In this document: one piece after another, positions 1 through 7,003 of the stretch
How the letters are laid out: the number at the start of each line of letters is the position of its first letter
How positions within the stretch are numbered: the stretch's first letter is position 1
Source of the DNA: Acidobacteriota bacterium
Lineage (GTDB): Bacteria > Acidobacteriota > Terriglobia > UBA7540
DNA length: 7,096 bases
Reading direction: 5' to 3'
Assembly (NCBI GenBank): GCA_003165615.1
Contig: PLWR01000377.1
Coordinates: 1-7,096, forward strand
Position numbers and translations under genes: made by a program
Notes under the pieces: generated by a model
What the model saw: only the letters and a program-made list of their open reading frames with translations
Database searches by the model: none
Told to the model about the DNA's origin: nothing

Positions 1-2817
1 AGCGCCACGCTGGAAATATCGGGAACGGTACGCAACCACGCGAACCAGGACGTGGCGGCGAACCTGGATCTCAAAATCGCACCCGATAATTTCGCGGGCG
101 CGAGCATCGCACTGCCCCGGCAGAATGTGAATTTCCATCCGGGAGAAAATACCTTTACCCGCGAAGTTCAACTGAAGAACGCGCACTTGTGGTGGACGTG
201 GGATTTGGGCGCGCAGAATCTCTACCAGCTTACCGCCACAATTTCGCCGGCCGCCGGGCAACGCGCGGATACGCGTGCCGCCATCTTCGGCGTCCGAACC
301 ATCACCCGCAACAGCGACATGGCCTACTGGCTGAACGGCAAGCGCTTGTACCTGAAGGGCGCGTGGTATCCCATGTCGGACTACTATGGCAGCAAGCCGA
401 CGCACGAAACCTATGTGAAGGATTTGGAAATGTACAAGGCCGCCAACCTGAATCACCTGGTGGCCTTTACGGTGGTGGAGAAACCCGATTTTTATGATCT
501 CTGCGACCGCATGGGCATCCTCGAGATTTTTGAATTTCCCTTTTCGCAATTTGGCCCCATCGAAGTCCTGGCGTATACCAATCCCCGGCGTGAGACATTC
601 GTCAAGACATCGCTCGACCAAATCCGCCAGATCATCATTCAGCTCCGGGATCATCCTTCCGTGATCGTCTGGGCCGCCTTTGCCGAGGCGAAGGTTAAGG
701 GATTCGGATGGGGGAACGGCGACGAAGACTGGGGCAAGTTTGGTTACGAAGAATATTCCAACCAGATTCAGAAGCTCGTGCAGGAGCTTGATCCCGGCAC
801 CATCTACCACCCCAGCCTCTGCGACGTGGGCGAGCAGCACTTCTGGATGGCCAATGCCGGAATGGGGATCAGCGGGGGCTATCAGGAACAGTTCAACGCC
901 AACGCCGGCTTCGTTTCCGAGTACGGCGGCATTGCCCTGCCATCCTACCAAACCCTGCGTAAGATTCTGACGCCCGAACAAATGTGGTCGGACCAGCCCA
1001 CCACCCTGCCGCGTTGGTTTAACCTGCCCATCGACATTCCCAGCTACGCCTATCAAACCAGTTTTGAATACAAAGGCCTGTATAGCGTCTTGCACCGCGT
1101 GAATCAGTTTGTTGACCGCCACGTACAATCGGCCCAGGAGCTGGTGGACGACTCGCAGCTTTATCAGGCCTTCATGTTCAAATATTCCACCGAGAGCTAT
1201 CGTCGGAAGAAATACCACTCCATCAACGGGACGCGTATTTGGGCCTACGGGGAAGACACGCCGGGAATTCGCTTCAACTTCATGGACTACTATCGCATTC
1301 CCAAGATGGGTTATTACTATCTGAAGAATGCCCAGGCGCGGTTTGCCGTCAGTTTTGCTTATGAGCAGGCGCTGGAATCGCAGGTGTCGGGCACGCGGTT
1401 GCAGATTCCCATTTGGGCGGTGAATGATTTCCGCCGGGATGTGCCGTTCAGCCTGCACTGCGAGATTCTGGACCTTCAGGGGCGGAAAGTTTGGAGTCAT
1501 GATTCCGATGCGGTTGCCGGAGACGACGAAAGCAAGCAGGTGGGTGCGGTGGAGTGGACCACGCCGGACCAGCCTGGCATCTATGTTCTGCGCGCCCGCG
1601 CCACGGAGAAGGGCGGGGAACCACTCGTTGCGGAGAACTCCGCCTATATCAAGGTTACGCCCCGACTGTTCGCGCGGCCCATCAAGGTGCTCCTGATCGG
1701 CGAGAAGCAATTCGCGTTGCCCATTGCGGAGATGGCCCGCGCCGCGGGTGTTGACGTCGACGTTATCCAGGAAGAATCCCTCCCCCGGTTCGCCGAACTC
1801 AAGAATCCCGCGGAGATTCGGGCGAAATACGATATCGTCTGGCTGGCTTGCTTCGACTCGCTCTGGAAGCTGATGGACGACCAGATGGCGGATGGTTTGC
1901 GGCAGGCGATTCACGATGGGGTGGGGTTCATTCATACCGGAGGGCCGGGAAGTTTTCATGGGGGCTATGGCCGGGCGGCTTTGATCGATGTGCGTCCCCT
2001 TGCGCAGGCGCTGCCCGTAAAGTTGCACAGCCGATACGATGTGATCCTGGGTCCGCTTTCCGTGGATGCGATTCAACCGGTCTTCGAACCCTTCAAGACC
2101 ATTCGCGTAACCGAGCCCGCCGGCGAGGGCTGGAGTGACCTGGGGTTTGCCGGCCTTGGAATCGAGGGATTCAATGACGTGGATTTGCTCCCCGGCAGCC
2201 GGCAGATCATGACAATTTCCGGACGCCCCCTGCTGGTGACCGGCGATTATGGCAAGGGGCATACTGTTGCGTTCACCGGCTATACGCCCGGTTACACTTT
2301 GAAAAAGGCGTTTTGGGACTCCAGCATCACATTTCCTTATTGCCTGGATCAGGAGTTTGTGACCGACCCGGTGTCCAAGTCCTACTTCTCGCTCTTCCTG
2401 CGCCTGATCGCACTGGCCAGCGGCGAAAAACCGGCCGTTCCTTTTGACGACCTGCTGGCTGCCAGAGACAAACCCTTGTTTGAGAGCTTGAAGGATTTGC
2501 CGAAAGCGCCGTTGACTCTTCCGGCGGAGGTTCGCGCCGTTACGTCGGGCAGTAAAGCCAACGCGGTTCTGAAGGTGACAAACGGCGGCGGATACGCAAG
2601 GCTCGTCCGCGTGCGCGCCGAGTGGCCCGGCGAAGGTGCTCCCTATCTGGTGAAATATAGCGACAACTACTTCGATCTGCTTCCGGGGGAAGAGAAGTCG
2701 CTGGATTTGGAAATGCTCCTGCCCGCGGAACACGGCGCAGACATCGCCGGGACACTGATCATTGAAGGGCCTAATATCGAGACGAGAAGAATCCCCGTGG
2801 AATTGCAGAATCCATGA
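1..2817 (+). CDS. Glycoside hydrolase family 2, beta-mannosidase-like, with embedded GATase-like domain (5' end outside window)
   Basis: The reading frame is open from base 1, so the GTG at 52 is not a real start; 938 codons are visible (numbered here from base 1). Residues 1-100 look like the GH2 Ig-like beta-sandwich, with LWWTWDLGAQNLY before the FGVRTI junction (96-101). The barrel opens with LNGKRLYLKGAWYP (111-124). The acid/base region HPSVIVWAAFAEA places a Glu at residue 229 (bases 685-687), but the usual Asn before it is Ala. The nucleophile motif FVSEYGG gives Glu307 (bases 919-921), in the style of GH2 beta-mannosidases. An Ig-like linker follows at about 445-558. Next, from IKVLLIG (561) to about 765, comes a flavodoxin-like class I glutamine-amidotransferase-like domain with GGPGSFHGG (647-655) and no catalytic Cys. 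The last module (about 840-938) has YSDNYFDLLPGE, typical of C-terminal Ig domains of beta-mannosidase/exo-glucosaminidase-like enzymes. The predicted role is hydrolysis of terminal beta-glycosides; the sugar is not established. Localisation cannot be judged because the N-terminus is missing. Confidence 0.9.
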   Translation, partial: SATLEISGTVRNHANQDVAANLDLKIAPDNFAGASIALPRQNVNFHPGENTFTREVQLKNAHLWWTWDLGAQNLYQLTATISPAAGQRADTRAAIFGVRTITRNSDMAYWLNGKRLYLKGAWYPMSDYYGSKPTHETYVKDLEMYKAANLNHLVAFTVVEKPDFYDLCDRMGILEIFEFPFSQFGPIEVLAYTNPRRETFVKTSLDQIRQIIIQLRDHPSVIVWAAFAEAKVKGFGWGNGDEDWGKFGYEEYSNQIQKLVQELDPGTIYHPSLCDVGEQHFWMANAGMGISGGYQEQFNANAGFVSEYGGIALPSYQTLRKILTPEQMWSDQPTTLPRWFNLPIDIPSYAYQTSFEYKGLYSVLHRVNQFVDRHVQSAQELVDDSQLYQAFMFKYSTESYRRKKYHSINGTRIWAYGEDTPGIRFNFMDYYRIPKMGYYYLKNAQARFAVSFAYEQALESQVSGTRLQIPIWAVNDFRRDVPFSLHCEILDLQGRKVWSHDSDAVAGDDESKQVGAVEWTTPDQPGIYVLRARATEKGGEPLVAENSAYIKVTPRLFARPIKVLLIGEKQFALPIAEMARAAGVDVDVIQEESLPRFAELKNPAEIRAKYDIVWLACFDSLWKLMDDQMADGLRQAIHDGVGFIHTGGPGSFHGGYGRAALIDVRPLAQALPVKLHSRYDVILGPLSVDAIQPVFEPFKTIRVTEPAGEGWSDLGFAGLGIEGFNDVDLLPGSRQIMTISGRPLLVTGDYGKGHTVAFTGYTPGYTLKKAFWDSSITFPYCLDQEFVTDPVSKSYFSLFLRLIALASGEKPAVPFDDLLAARDKPLFESLKDLPKAPLTLPAEVRAVTSGSKANAVLKVTNGGGYARLVRVRAEWPGEGAPYLVKYSDNYFDLLPGEEKSLDLEMLLPAEHGADIAGTLIIEGPNIETRRIPVELQNP

Positions 2818-2832
2818 ATCCGCGTTCAGCGC

Positions 2833-2861
2833 TTGGAATGCCGATGGACTGAGCATATCGT
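2833..2861 (+). promoter_or_regulatory. Weak sigma70-like promoter candidate ahead of the cyclase gene
   Basis: TTGGAA (2833-2838) and TATCGT (2856-2861) are separated by 17 bases and each matches 4 of 6 consensus positions. A transcript starting near 2868 would have a leader of about 26 bases containing the Shine-Dalgarno site. It lies in the only gap large enough (76 bases) to divide the GH2 gene from the following pair. Matches of this quality occur by chance, and the organism's sigma-factor preferences are unknown, so readthrough from the GH2 gene is equally plausible. Confidence 0.2.
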
Positions 2862-2880
2862 AGTTGGCGCGCCAGACGGC

Positions 2881-2888
2881 AGGGAGGA
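2881..2888 (+). promoter_or_regulatory. Shine-Dalgarno site that sets the cyclase start
   Basis: AGGGAGGA lies five bases before the ATG at 2894. It decides in favour of that ATG over an in-frame TTG at 2864, which has no purine-rich site upstream and would add ten residues unlike the family's N-terminus. Confidence 0.8.
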
Positions 2889-2893
2889 ATGAT

Positions 2894-3553
2894 ATGTCGA
2901 ATGCCATGCCCATAGATTTGTCCTATAAGTTAGAGCCTACCACTCCTGTCTTCCCGAATTACCCTCCGGTGGTGGTGGAACTGCTGGAATCCACGCGCTA
3001 CACGGTCATGGACGGGCGGCGCTCTTTGAACAGCAGTAGAATCGCAATGGGAATGCACTGCGGAACCCACATGGACGCGCCGTTTCACTTTTTCGACAAT
3101 GGCCTCAGCATCGACCAGGTTCCCCTGGACGTGTGCACTGGTAAGGCGCTGATGATCGATGTGAGAAACGCTCTTACCGGCGGCCTGATTGATGTTAAGC
3201 ACTTGAAGCCGCAGGAAGCGAAGATTCGGGAGATCCGCAGGATAGTCCTGCACACCGGTTGGGCCAACCGATGGGGGACCTTGGAATTCTTTACCAGCCA
3301 TCCCATGTTCACGCCGGAAGCGGCGGAGTTCTTGGTCGATTGCGGACTTCGCCTGGTGGGAGTGGATTTTCCTTCGGTCGACCGTCCGCCTTTCCCGATC
3401 CACATTCTCTTCCTGGGCAACGGCATTGTTATTGTTGAGAATTTAACCAACCTCACCGCCATCAGGAAGGAAATATTCACTTTAATAACCCTTCCCTTGA
3501 AGTTTACGGGACGGGATGGCTCGCCCGTGCGGGCCATAGCTCTGGAGGAATGA
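2894..3553 (+). CDS. Cyclase family / kynurenine formamidase-like metal-dependent hydrolase
   Basis: This 219-residue protein is of normal length for the cyclase family (PF04199: kynurenine formamidase, isatin hydrolase, putative cyclases). It begins with the typical IDLSYKLEPTTPVFPNYP segment (residues 7-23). It carries the metal-binding signature HCGTHMDAPFH (55-65), with His55, His59, Asp61 and His65 as expected ligands or active-site residues. Later come the HTGW motif (120-123), GVDFPSVD (156-163) and the C-terminal GNGIVIVENLTNL (175-187), the usual closing active-site Glu-Asn-Leu element. All motifs are intact, so it should be active. Family members hydrolyse aryl formamides or open cyclic amides such as isatin; the substrate here cannot be read from sequence. 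There is no signal peptide, so it should be cytoplasmic. It sits six bases before the Ldh2-type gene and is probably co-transcribed and translationally coupled with it. Because no tryptophan-degradation gene is adjacent, a lactone or sugar-acid-type substrate is a reasonable alternative to N-formylkynurenine. Confidence 0.9.
   Translation: MSNAMPIDLSYKLEPTTPVFPNYPPVVVELLESTRYTVMDGRRSLNSSRIAMGMHCGTHMDAPFHFFDNGLSIDQVPLDVCTGKALMIDVRNALTGGLIDVKHLKPQEAKIREIRRIVLHTGWANRWGTLEFFTSHPMFTPEAAEFLVDCGLRLVGVDFPSVDRPPFPIHILFLGNGIVIVENLTNLTAIRKEIFTLITLPLKFTGRDGSPVRAIALEE
3544..3549 (+). promoter_or_regulatory. Ribosome-binding site of the Ldh2-type gene, inside the cyclase coding end
   Basis: GGAGGA overlaps the last sense codons of the cyclase gene (Leu-Glu-Glu-stop) and lies ten bases before the ATG at 3560. 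Ribosomes finishing the cyclase would occupy this site, which suggests translational coupling and a shared mRNA. Confidence 0.7.
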
Positions 3554-3559
3554 AAAAAC

Positions 3560-4597
3560 ATGCCCATTTTTAAAGCAGCGCAATTGGTAACCCTCGCCGC
3601 GGATATTTTTCATGCGGCGGGCGCGACGCCCGAAGAGTCGCGTATCGTTGGAGAAGCTCTGGTCGAGGCGAACCTCGAAGGCCATGATTCGCACGGCGTG
3701 GTTCGCGTGTCCGAGTATGTGGGGTGGATGGAAGAAAAGCTCATCAATATTGGCGCGCGTCTGGAAGTCGTCAAGGAGACCGAAGCGTTCGCGGTGATGG
3801 ACGGCAACTGGGGCTGGGGACAAGTGGTGGGCAAGCAGGCCATGGAACTCGGCATCCAGAAGGCTTTGCGCTCCGGTGCGGTGACGATTTCCGTGAGCCA
3901 GTGCTGCCACCTAGGCCGGGTGGGGGACTATCCCCTGATGGCCGCGCGTGCCGGCCTGGCCGCCATCATGTTTGTGAACACCCATGGGGGCGGGAAGTTG
4001 GTGGCGCCCTGGGGCGGTCGCGAGCGGCGGCTCTCCGCCAACCCCATTGCCATTGCCATTCCGCGCACTTCCGCCCCGCCCATTCTCGTTGATATTTCCA
4101 CCTGCGCGATAGCCGGTGGCAAGGTCACGATTGCGCACAACAGCGGAAAGTCAGTTCCCCCCGGTTGCATTGTGGACTCGGAGGGCCGCCCCAGCACAAA
4201 TCCAGCCGATTTCATTGGCCCGCCCGCAGGCGCCCTGCTGCCTTTCGGTGGACACAAGGGATTTGCCCTGAGCTTTGCCGGCGATATCCTGGCGGGGGCA
4301 ATTTCCGGCGCCGGTTGCAGCCGTCCCACCACCACGCGAGTGGGGAACAGCTTTACCGCGACGCTGCTCGACCCCGCCCAGTTTCGCGGGCGCGGGGCAT
4401 TTGACACGGATGTTGACCAGTTGGTGGACTATGTCAAGAGCAGTAAGTTGGCGGAAGGCTTTACCGAGATTCTCATCCCCGGCGAGCCCGAACGGCGGGA
4501 GCGCGAACGGCGGGAAAGGGATGGCATTCCCGTGGACGACGTGACCTGGCGCGAAATCCGCGAAACGGGTGAGCGTTATGGTGTGAAGGTGGCTTGA
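3560..4597 (+). CDS. Ldh2/MDH2 family NAD(P)H-dependent 2-oxoacid oxidoreductase
   Basis: This 345-residue protein belongs to the malate/L-lactate dehydrogenase type 2 family (PF02615). The family includes YlbC/ureidoglycolate dehydrogenase, 2,3-diketo-L-gulonate reductase (YiaK) and related imine or keto-acid reductases; it is unrelated to classical Rossmann-fold LDH. Visible family motifs are LEGHDSHGVVR (39-49, His45), the second His element CCHLGRVGDY (115-124, His117), HGGGKLVAPWGG (142-153), NPIAIAIP (161-168), VDIST (177-181), GRPSTNPADF (209-218) and GGHKGFALSFAGDILAG (230-246). By comparison with YiaK, His45 and His117 are the likely catalytic residues. Two motif positions differ from the usual form: Cys116 replaces the common Asn before His117, and Asp242 replaces a common Glu. 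The C-terminus is highly charged (ERRERERRERDG, 310-322). There is no signal peptide, so it is cytoplasmic. It starts six bases after the cyclase stop. The substrate is unknown; a short or sugar-derived 2-oxo acid is likely. Confidence 0.9.
   Translation: MPIFKAAQLVTLAADIFHAAGATPEESRIVGEALVEANLEGHDSHGVVRVSEYVGWMEEKLINIGARLEVVKETEAFAVMDGNWGWGQVVGKQAMELGIQKALRSGAVTISVSQCCHLGRVGDYPLMAARAGLAAIMFVNTHGGGKLVAPWGGRERRLSANPIAIAIPRTSAPPILVDISTCAIAGGKVTIAHNSGKSVPPGCIVDSEGRPSTNPADFIGPPAGALLPFGGHKGFALSFAGDILAGAISGAGCSRPTTTRVGNSFTATLLDPAQFRGRGAFDTDVDQLVDYVKSSKLAEGFTEILIPGEPERRERERRERDGIPVDDVTWREIRETGERYGVKVA
4490..4519 (+). repeat. Two-copy 15-base tandem repeat within the Ldh2-type gene
   Basis: Units at 4490-4504 and 4505-4519 share 12 of 15 bases, including a common 11-base start GAACGGCGGGA, and both encode Glu-Arg-Arg-Glu-Arg. 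The repeat is in frame and falls in the charged helix near the C-terminus, a segment that is naturally Arg/Glu-rich and length-variable in this family. It probably arose by slippage and is harmless. Confidence 0.6.
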
Positions 4598-4625
4598 GCT
4601 CGGGGCAATTCCTGCCAATTTCATT

Positions 4626-4632
4626 GAGAGGG
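4626..4632 (+). promoter_or_regulatory. Ribosome-binding site with long spacing ahead of the exported glycosidase
   Basis: GAGAGGG is the only purine-rich stretch before the ATG at 4645, with a longer than ideal 12-base spacer that is A/T-rich (CATATATAAC). The internal ATG at 4672 has no comparable site at useful distance, so 4645 is preferred, although both starts preserve the Tat signal. Confidence 0.4.
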
Positions 4633-4644
4633 CCATATATAACT

Positions 4645-6933
4645 ATGAGTCGCGAGAAATCATCAAATTTCATGCCCGACCGCAGAACGTTTCTGAAGGC
4701 CGCCGGAGCCGGTGCGGGAGCGGCGGCGCTTTTGCCGCGAACTGCGGCTATGGCGACGGAAACCGGCTATCCCGACCTCGCCCAATTGCGCGCCCGGCAC
4801 GAAAGCGCCGGAATCGTATATCCGCTAAAGACCTATCGCATGATGGAGTGGGAGAGCCATACGCCTCCCGAGGAACACTTCAACATCAACTTTGAGGCTG
4901 CCCTCCACGCCGCCAGGGACGCGGGGGCGGAGGCCCTGATGTTCTACTCGCAGGACCATTGGGGCTATGCCCACTACATGAGCGACGTCGCCGTCCGCCA
5001 TCCCCACCTGCAGGTTGATAACCTGGGGACGGAGGTGTCCATCGCCAAGAAGCTGGGCATGTCCGCGGCCACCTACTACAGCTTGCAGTTCAACAATCAA
5101 ATGGTCTTGAGCCACCCTGACTACGGTTGGGTGAATGAAAAGGGAGAGCTTCAGCGCTGGGATGCGCGTTGGTACATCGCCTGCCTGGACTCTCCCTACC
5201 GGCAGTACGTGCTGGGCATGATGAATGAGATCTTCTCCCGCTACGAGATCGAGGAACTCTTTCTGGATATTTTTGGGATTCAATTCGTCGGGTATCATTC
5301 CAGTGGGAGAAGCCCGTTCTGTTTCTGCAAGTACACGGAGGAAGCCTGGAACAAGGACCATCCGGGTGATCCTTACCGGGAAGGTTTCAAGACTCCTGAG
5401 GGGTATGAGGCGCGCTACAAGTGGCACGAGCAGAGGTCGATGACCGATATCCTGGATGAGATCATCGCCACGGCCCGGAAATTCCGTCCCCATGCCCTGA
5501 TCTCGTTGAACGGCGGCCCGGAGTCATTTCCTGATGACATCATGAAGAAGGTGAGTTTTATCTACGCCGAGCCGATTACCACCACGACCGGAATTTCCAT
5601 CGGGTCCATCCTGATGCGGGGTTATGACCGGCCCTATTACCAGGCTGGGGTATTCAGCCAATACGGTTATCTTGATATGTACCCGGGCTCGATCCCGAGA
5701 GTTGAGGCGGACGCGCTGATCTTGCAGAATGCCCGCACGTTTTTCGTGGGCAACGCGCCCGTGGTGAGCGATGTGGACGGCCAGGGATTCTCCAAGCGGT
5801 GGTTCAACGTGGCGAAGGAGACCTGGGGTGATGTGCGCAATGTGGATGCGCTGCTGGAAGGCATCCGGCCGGTCTTGAGCACGGCGATGCTCTACAGCGT
5901 TTCCACCCGCACGGCGCGCGATGCGCAGAACCGTCCCGTGGACTTCCGGCGTTCCACCGTGGGCGCGCTGGAGTCCATGACCTACACGGGGCGGCCGGTG
6001 GAAAGCCTGGCAGAGTTCCGCCTGACGCCGGAGGAATTGGCAAAGTACGAGGTGTTGGTTCTGCCGGAAGTGGACGTGCTCTCGGACGCACACGCAGACG
6101 TTATTCGTAACTGGGTGAAGAGTGGCGGAACCCTTGTGGCCAGCCACAACTGCGGGATGTGGGATGAGAAGCGCCAGTTGCGGCCGAATTTCGCGCTGGC
6201 TGATGTCTTTGGCGCCGACTACGATTCCGAGGAACGCCGCTACGCCTACAATGCGGAGGGCGTGCTGCACCCGGGCAACTTCACCTCCACGTATCTGGAA
6301 TCGACGGGGAGCCCGCTGGCCAAGCTGCTTTCGGTGAGCACGGTGGGCCTGCCGGGATCATTTGTGAAGTTGAAGCGAACCACCGCGGAAGAAGTGATGC
6401 GCTACCGGTTGCCCTTCATGGTGGAGGATGTGCCGCACAACCACTGGTTCAACTGGGGGCCGCCACCGCCCGGAACCGAAACGGCGGGGACGGCGGTCGC
6501 CTACAACCGTTTTGGGAAGGGGCAGTCGCTCTATATCGGTGTGCCGATCTTCTGGGCAATGCAATCGAAGCTCCGTTGGATTCGGCTGTGGCTTCCGGAT
6601 CTGATGCGGCAGCTCGTGAAGAACCCCATCGCGGAGCTGCGGCCGGAGCCCTTCACGGAATTTGCCCATGGGACGTTTTTCTACGACAAGGCGGGAGAGC
6701 ATGTCCTTGTCCAGGTTCTGAACACGGTGGAGACGGCGATGGAAGGCGAGTACCGCGGAATTCCGCGAGTGACAATCGGAGTGGATGGGAAGCGCCTGAA
6801 GGTGATGGGGGCGCGGATGGTATGGCCGAAGGAAGAGGACTTGGAAGTACGTCCACAAGGGGGGCGGAGCGAGGTGGTCATGCAAAATCCACCGCGCTAT
6901 GCGGCGCTTTTTTTGAAGTTGGCGAAAGATTGA
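4645..6933 (+). CDS. Tat-exported GHL6-like putative glycoside hydrolase with beta-galactosidase-trimerisation-type domain
   Basis: The protein has 762 residues from the ATG at 4645; an in-frame TTG at 4594 overlaps the previous stop and lacks support. The N-terminus has a twin-arginine signal, DRRTFLKAAG (12-21), then an Ala/Gly-rich hydrophobic stretch and a probable AMA cleavage site near residue 37, so the folded enzyme should be exported. Residues of about 50-370 look like a TIM barrel of the GHL6 type (PF14871), related to the GH29/GH42-like groups: DAGAEALMFYSQDHWGYAHY early, then HPDYGWVNEKG, then ELFLDIFG. The Asp of the last motif (residue 208, bases 5266-5268) sits where a barrel-strand catalytic Asp is expected, and Glu309 in FIYAEP (bases 5569-5571) is a candidate partner; both assignments are inferred. 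About 400-600 resembles the GATase-like beta-galactosidase trimerisation domain (LLEGIRPVLSTAMLYS, WVKSGGTLVASHN, FALADVFGADY). A C-terminal beta-sandwich follows. The substrate is unknown; fucosidase or beta-galactosidase activity is possible. Confidence 0.85.
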   Translation: MSREKSSNFMPDRRTFLKAAGAGAGAAALLPRTAAMATETGYPDLAQLRARHESAGIVYPLKTYRMMEWESHTPPEEHFNINFEAALHAARDAGAEALMFYSQDHWGYAHYMSDVAVRHPHLQVDNLGTEVSIAKKLGMSAATYYSLQFNNQMVLSHPDYGWVNEKGELQRWDARWYIACLDSPYRQYVLGMMNEIFSRYEIEELFLDIFGIQFVGYHSSGRSPFCFCKYTEEAWNKDHPGDPYREGFKTPEGYEARYKWHEQRSMTDILDEIIATARKFRPHALISLNGGPESFPDDIMKKVSFIYAEPITTTTGISIGSILMRGYDRPYYQAGVFSQYGYLDMYPGSIPRVEADALILQNARTFFVGNAPVVSDVDGQGFSKRWFNVAKETWGDVRNVDALLEGIRPVLSTAMLYSVSTRTARDAQNRPVDFRRSTVGALESMTYTGRPVESLAEFRLTPEELAKYEVLVLPEVDVLSDAHADVIRNWVKSGGTLVASHNCGMWDEKRQLRPNFALADVFGADYDSEERRYAYNAEGVLHPGNFTSTYLESTGSPLAKLLSVSTVGLPGSFVKLKRTTAEEVMRYRLPFMVEDVPHNHWFNWGPPPPGTETAGTAVAYNRFGKGQSLYIGVPIFWAMQSKLRWIRLWLPDLMRQLVKNPIAELRPEPFTEFAHGTFFYDKAGEHVLVQVLNTVETAMEGEYRGIPRVTIGVDGKRLKVMGARMVWPKEEDLEVRPQGGRSEVVMQNPPRYAALFLKLAKD

Positions 6934-6968
6934 TGCGCTGGAATGGCGGGGCCTGATTAAAGGGGAAG

Positions 6969-6988
6969 GGCAAGCCGCAAGGCTGTCC
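6969..6988. other. Small hairpin with GCAA tetraloop downstream of the last gene
   Basis: AGCC (6973-6976) pairs with GGCT (6981-6984) around a GCAA loop, and two more G-C pairs (6969-6970 with 6987-6988) form beyond a 2x2 internal loop. No T-run follows it, so it is not a standard intrinsic terminator. It could protect the 3' end of the transcript or be chance. Confidence 0.3.
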
Positions 6989-6989
6989 A

Positions 6990-7003
6990 GATTGAGATCA
7001 ATC
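6990..7003. promoter_or_regulatory. Operator-like palindrome GATTGA-GA-TCAATC
   Basis: Two perfect six-base arms are separated by two bases, in the non-coding stretch after the last gene. The size and symmetry fit a binding site for a dimeric repressor controlling a gene beyond the right edge, but one copy without a visible target promoter is weak evidence. Confidence 0.25.

Noticed and set aside
52..54. GTG as the start codon of the first gene
   Set aside because: The same frame stays open to base 1, encodes GH2-like beta-sandwich sequence upstream of it, and has no Shine-Dalgarno site; the gene is cut by the window edge.
2814..2852. Twelve-codon ORF starting in an ATGA overlap with the GH2 stop
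   Set aside because: It is very short, has no recognisable ribosome site and no recognisable peptide; ATGA overlaps arise easily by chance.
4633..4643. CATATATAAC as a -10 promoter element before the exported glycosidase
   Set aside because: It lies two bases before the ATG, leaving no leader, and no -35-like hexamer stands at suitable spacing; it is better seen as the A/T-rich spacer of the ribosome site.
4825..5493. 222-codon antisense reading frame
   Set aside because: It is a shadow of the GHL6-like gene, whose sense frame has clear domain motifs; the antisense product has no recognisable motif.
5524..6270. 248-codon antisense reading frame
   Set aside because: It too lies wholly within the GHL6-like gene, is rich in His/Arg as expected from reverse-complemented GC-rich codons, and shows no family signature.
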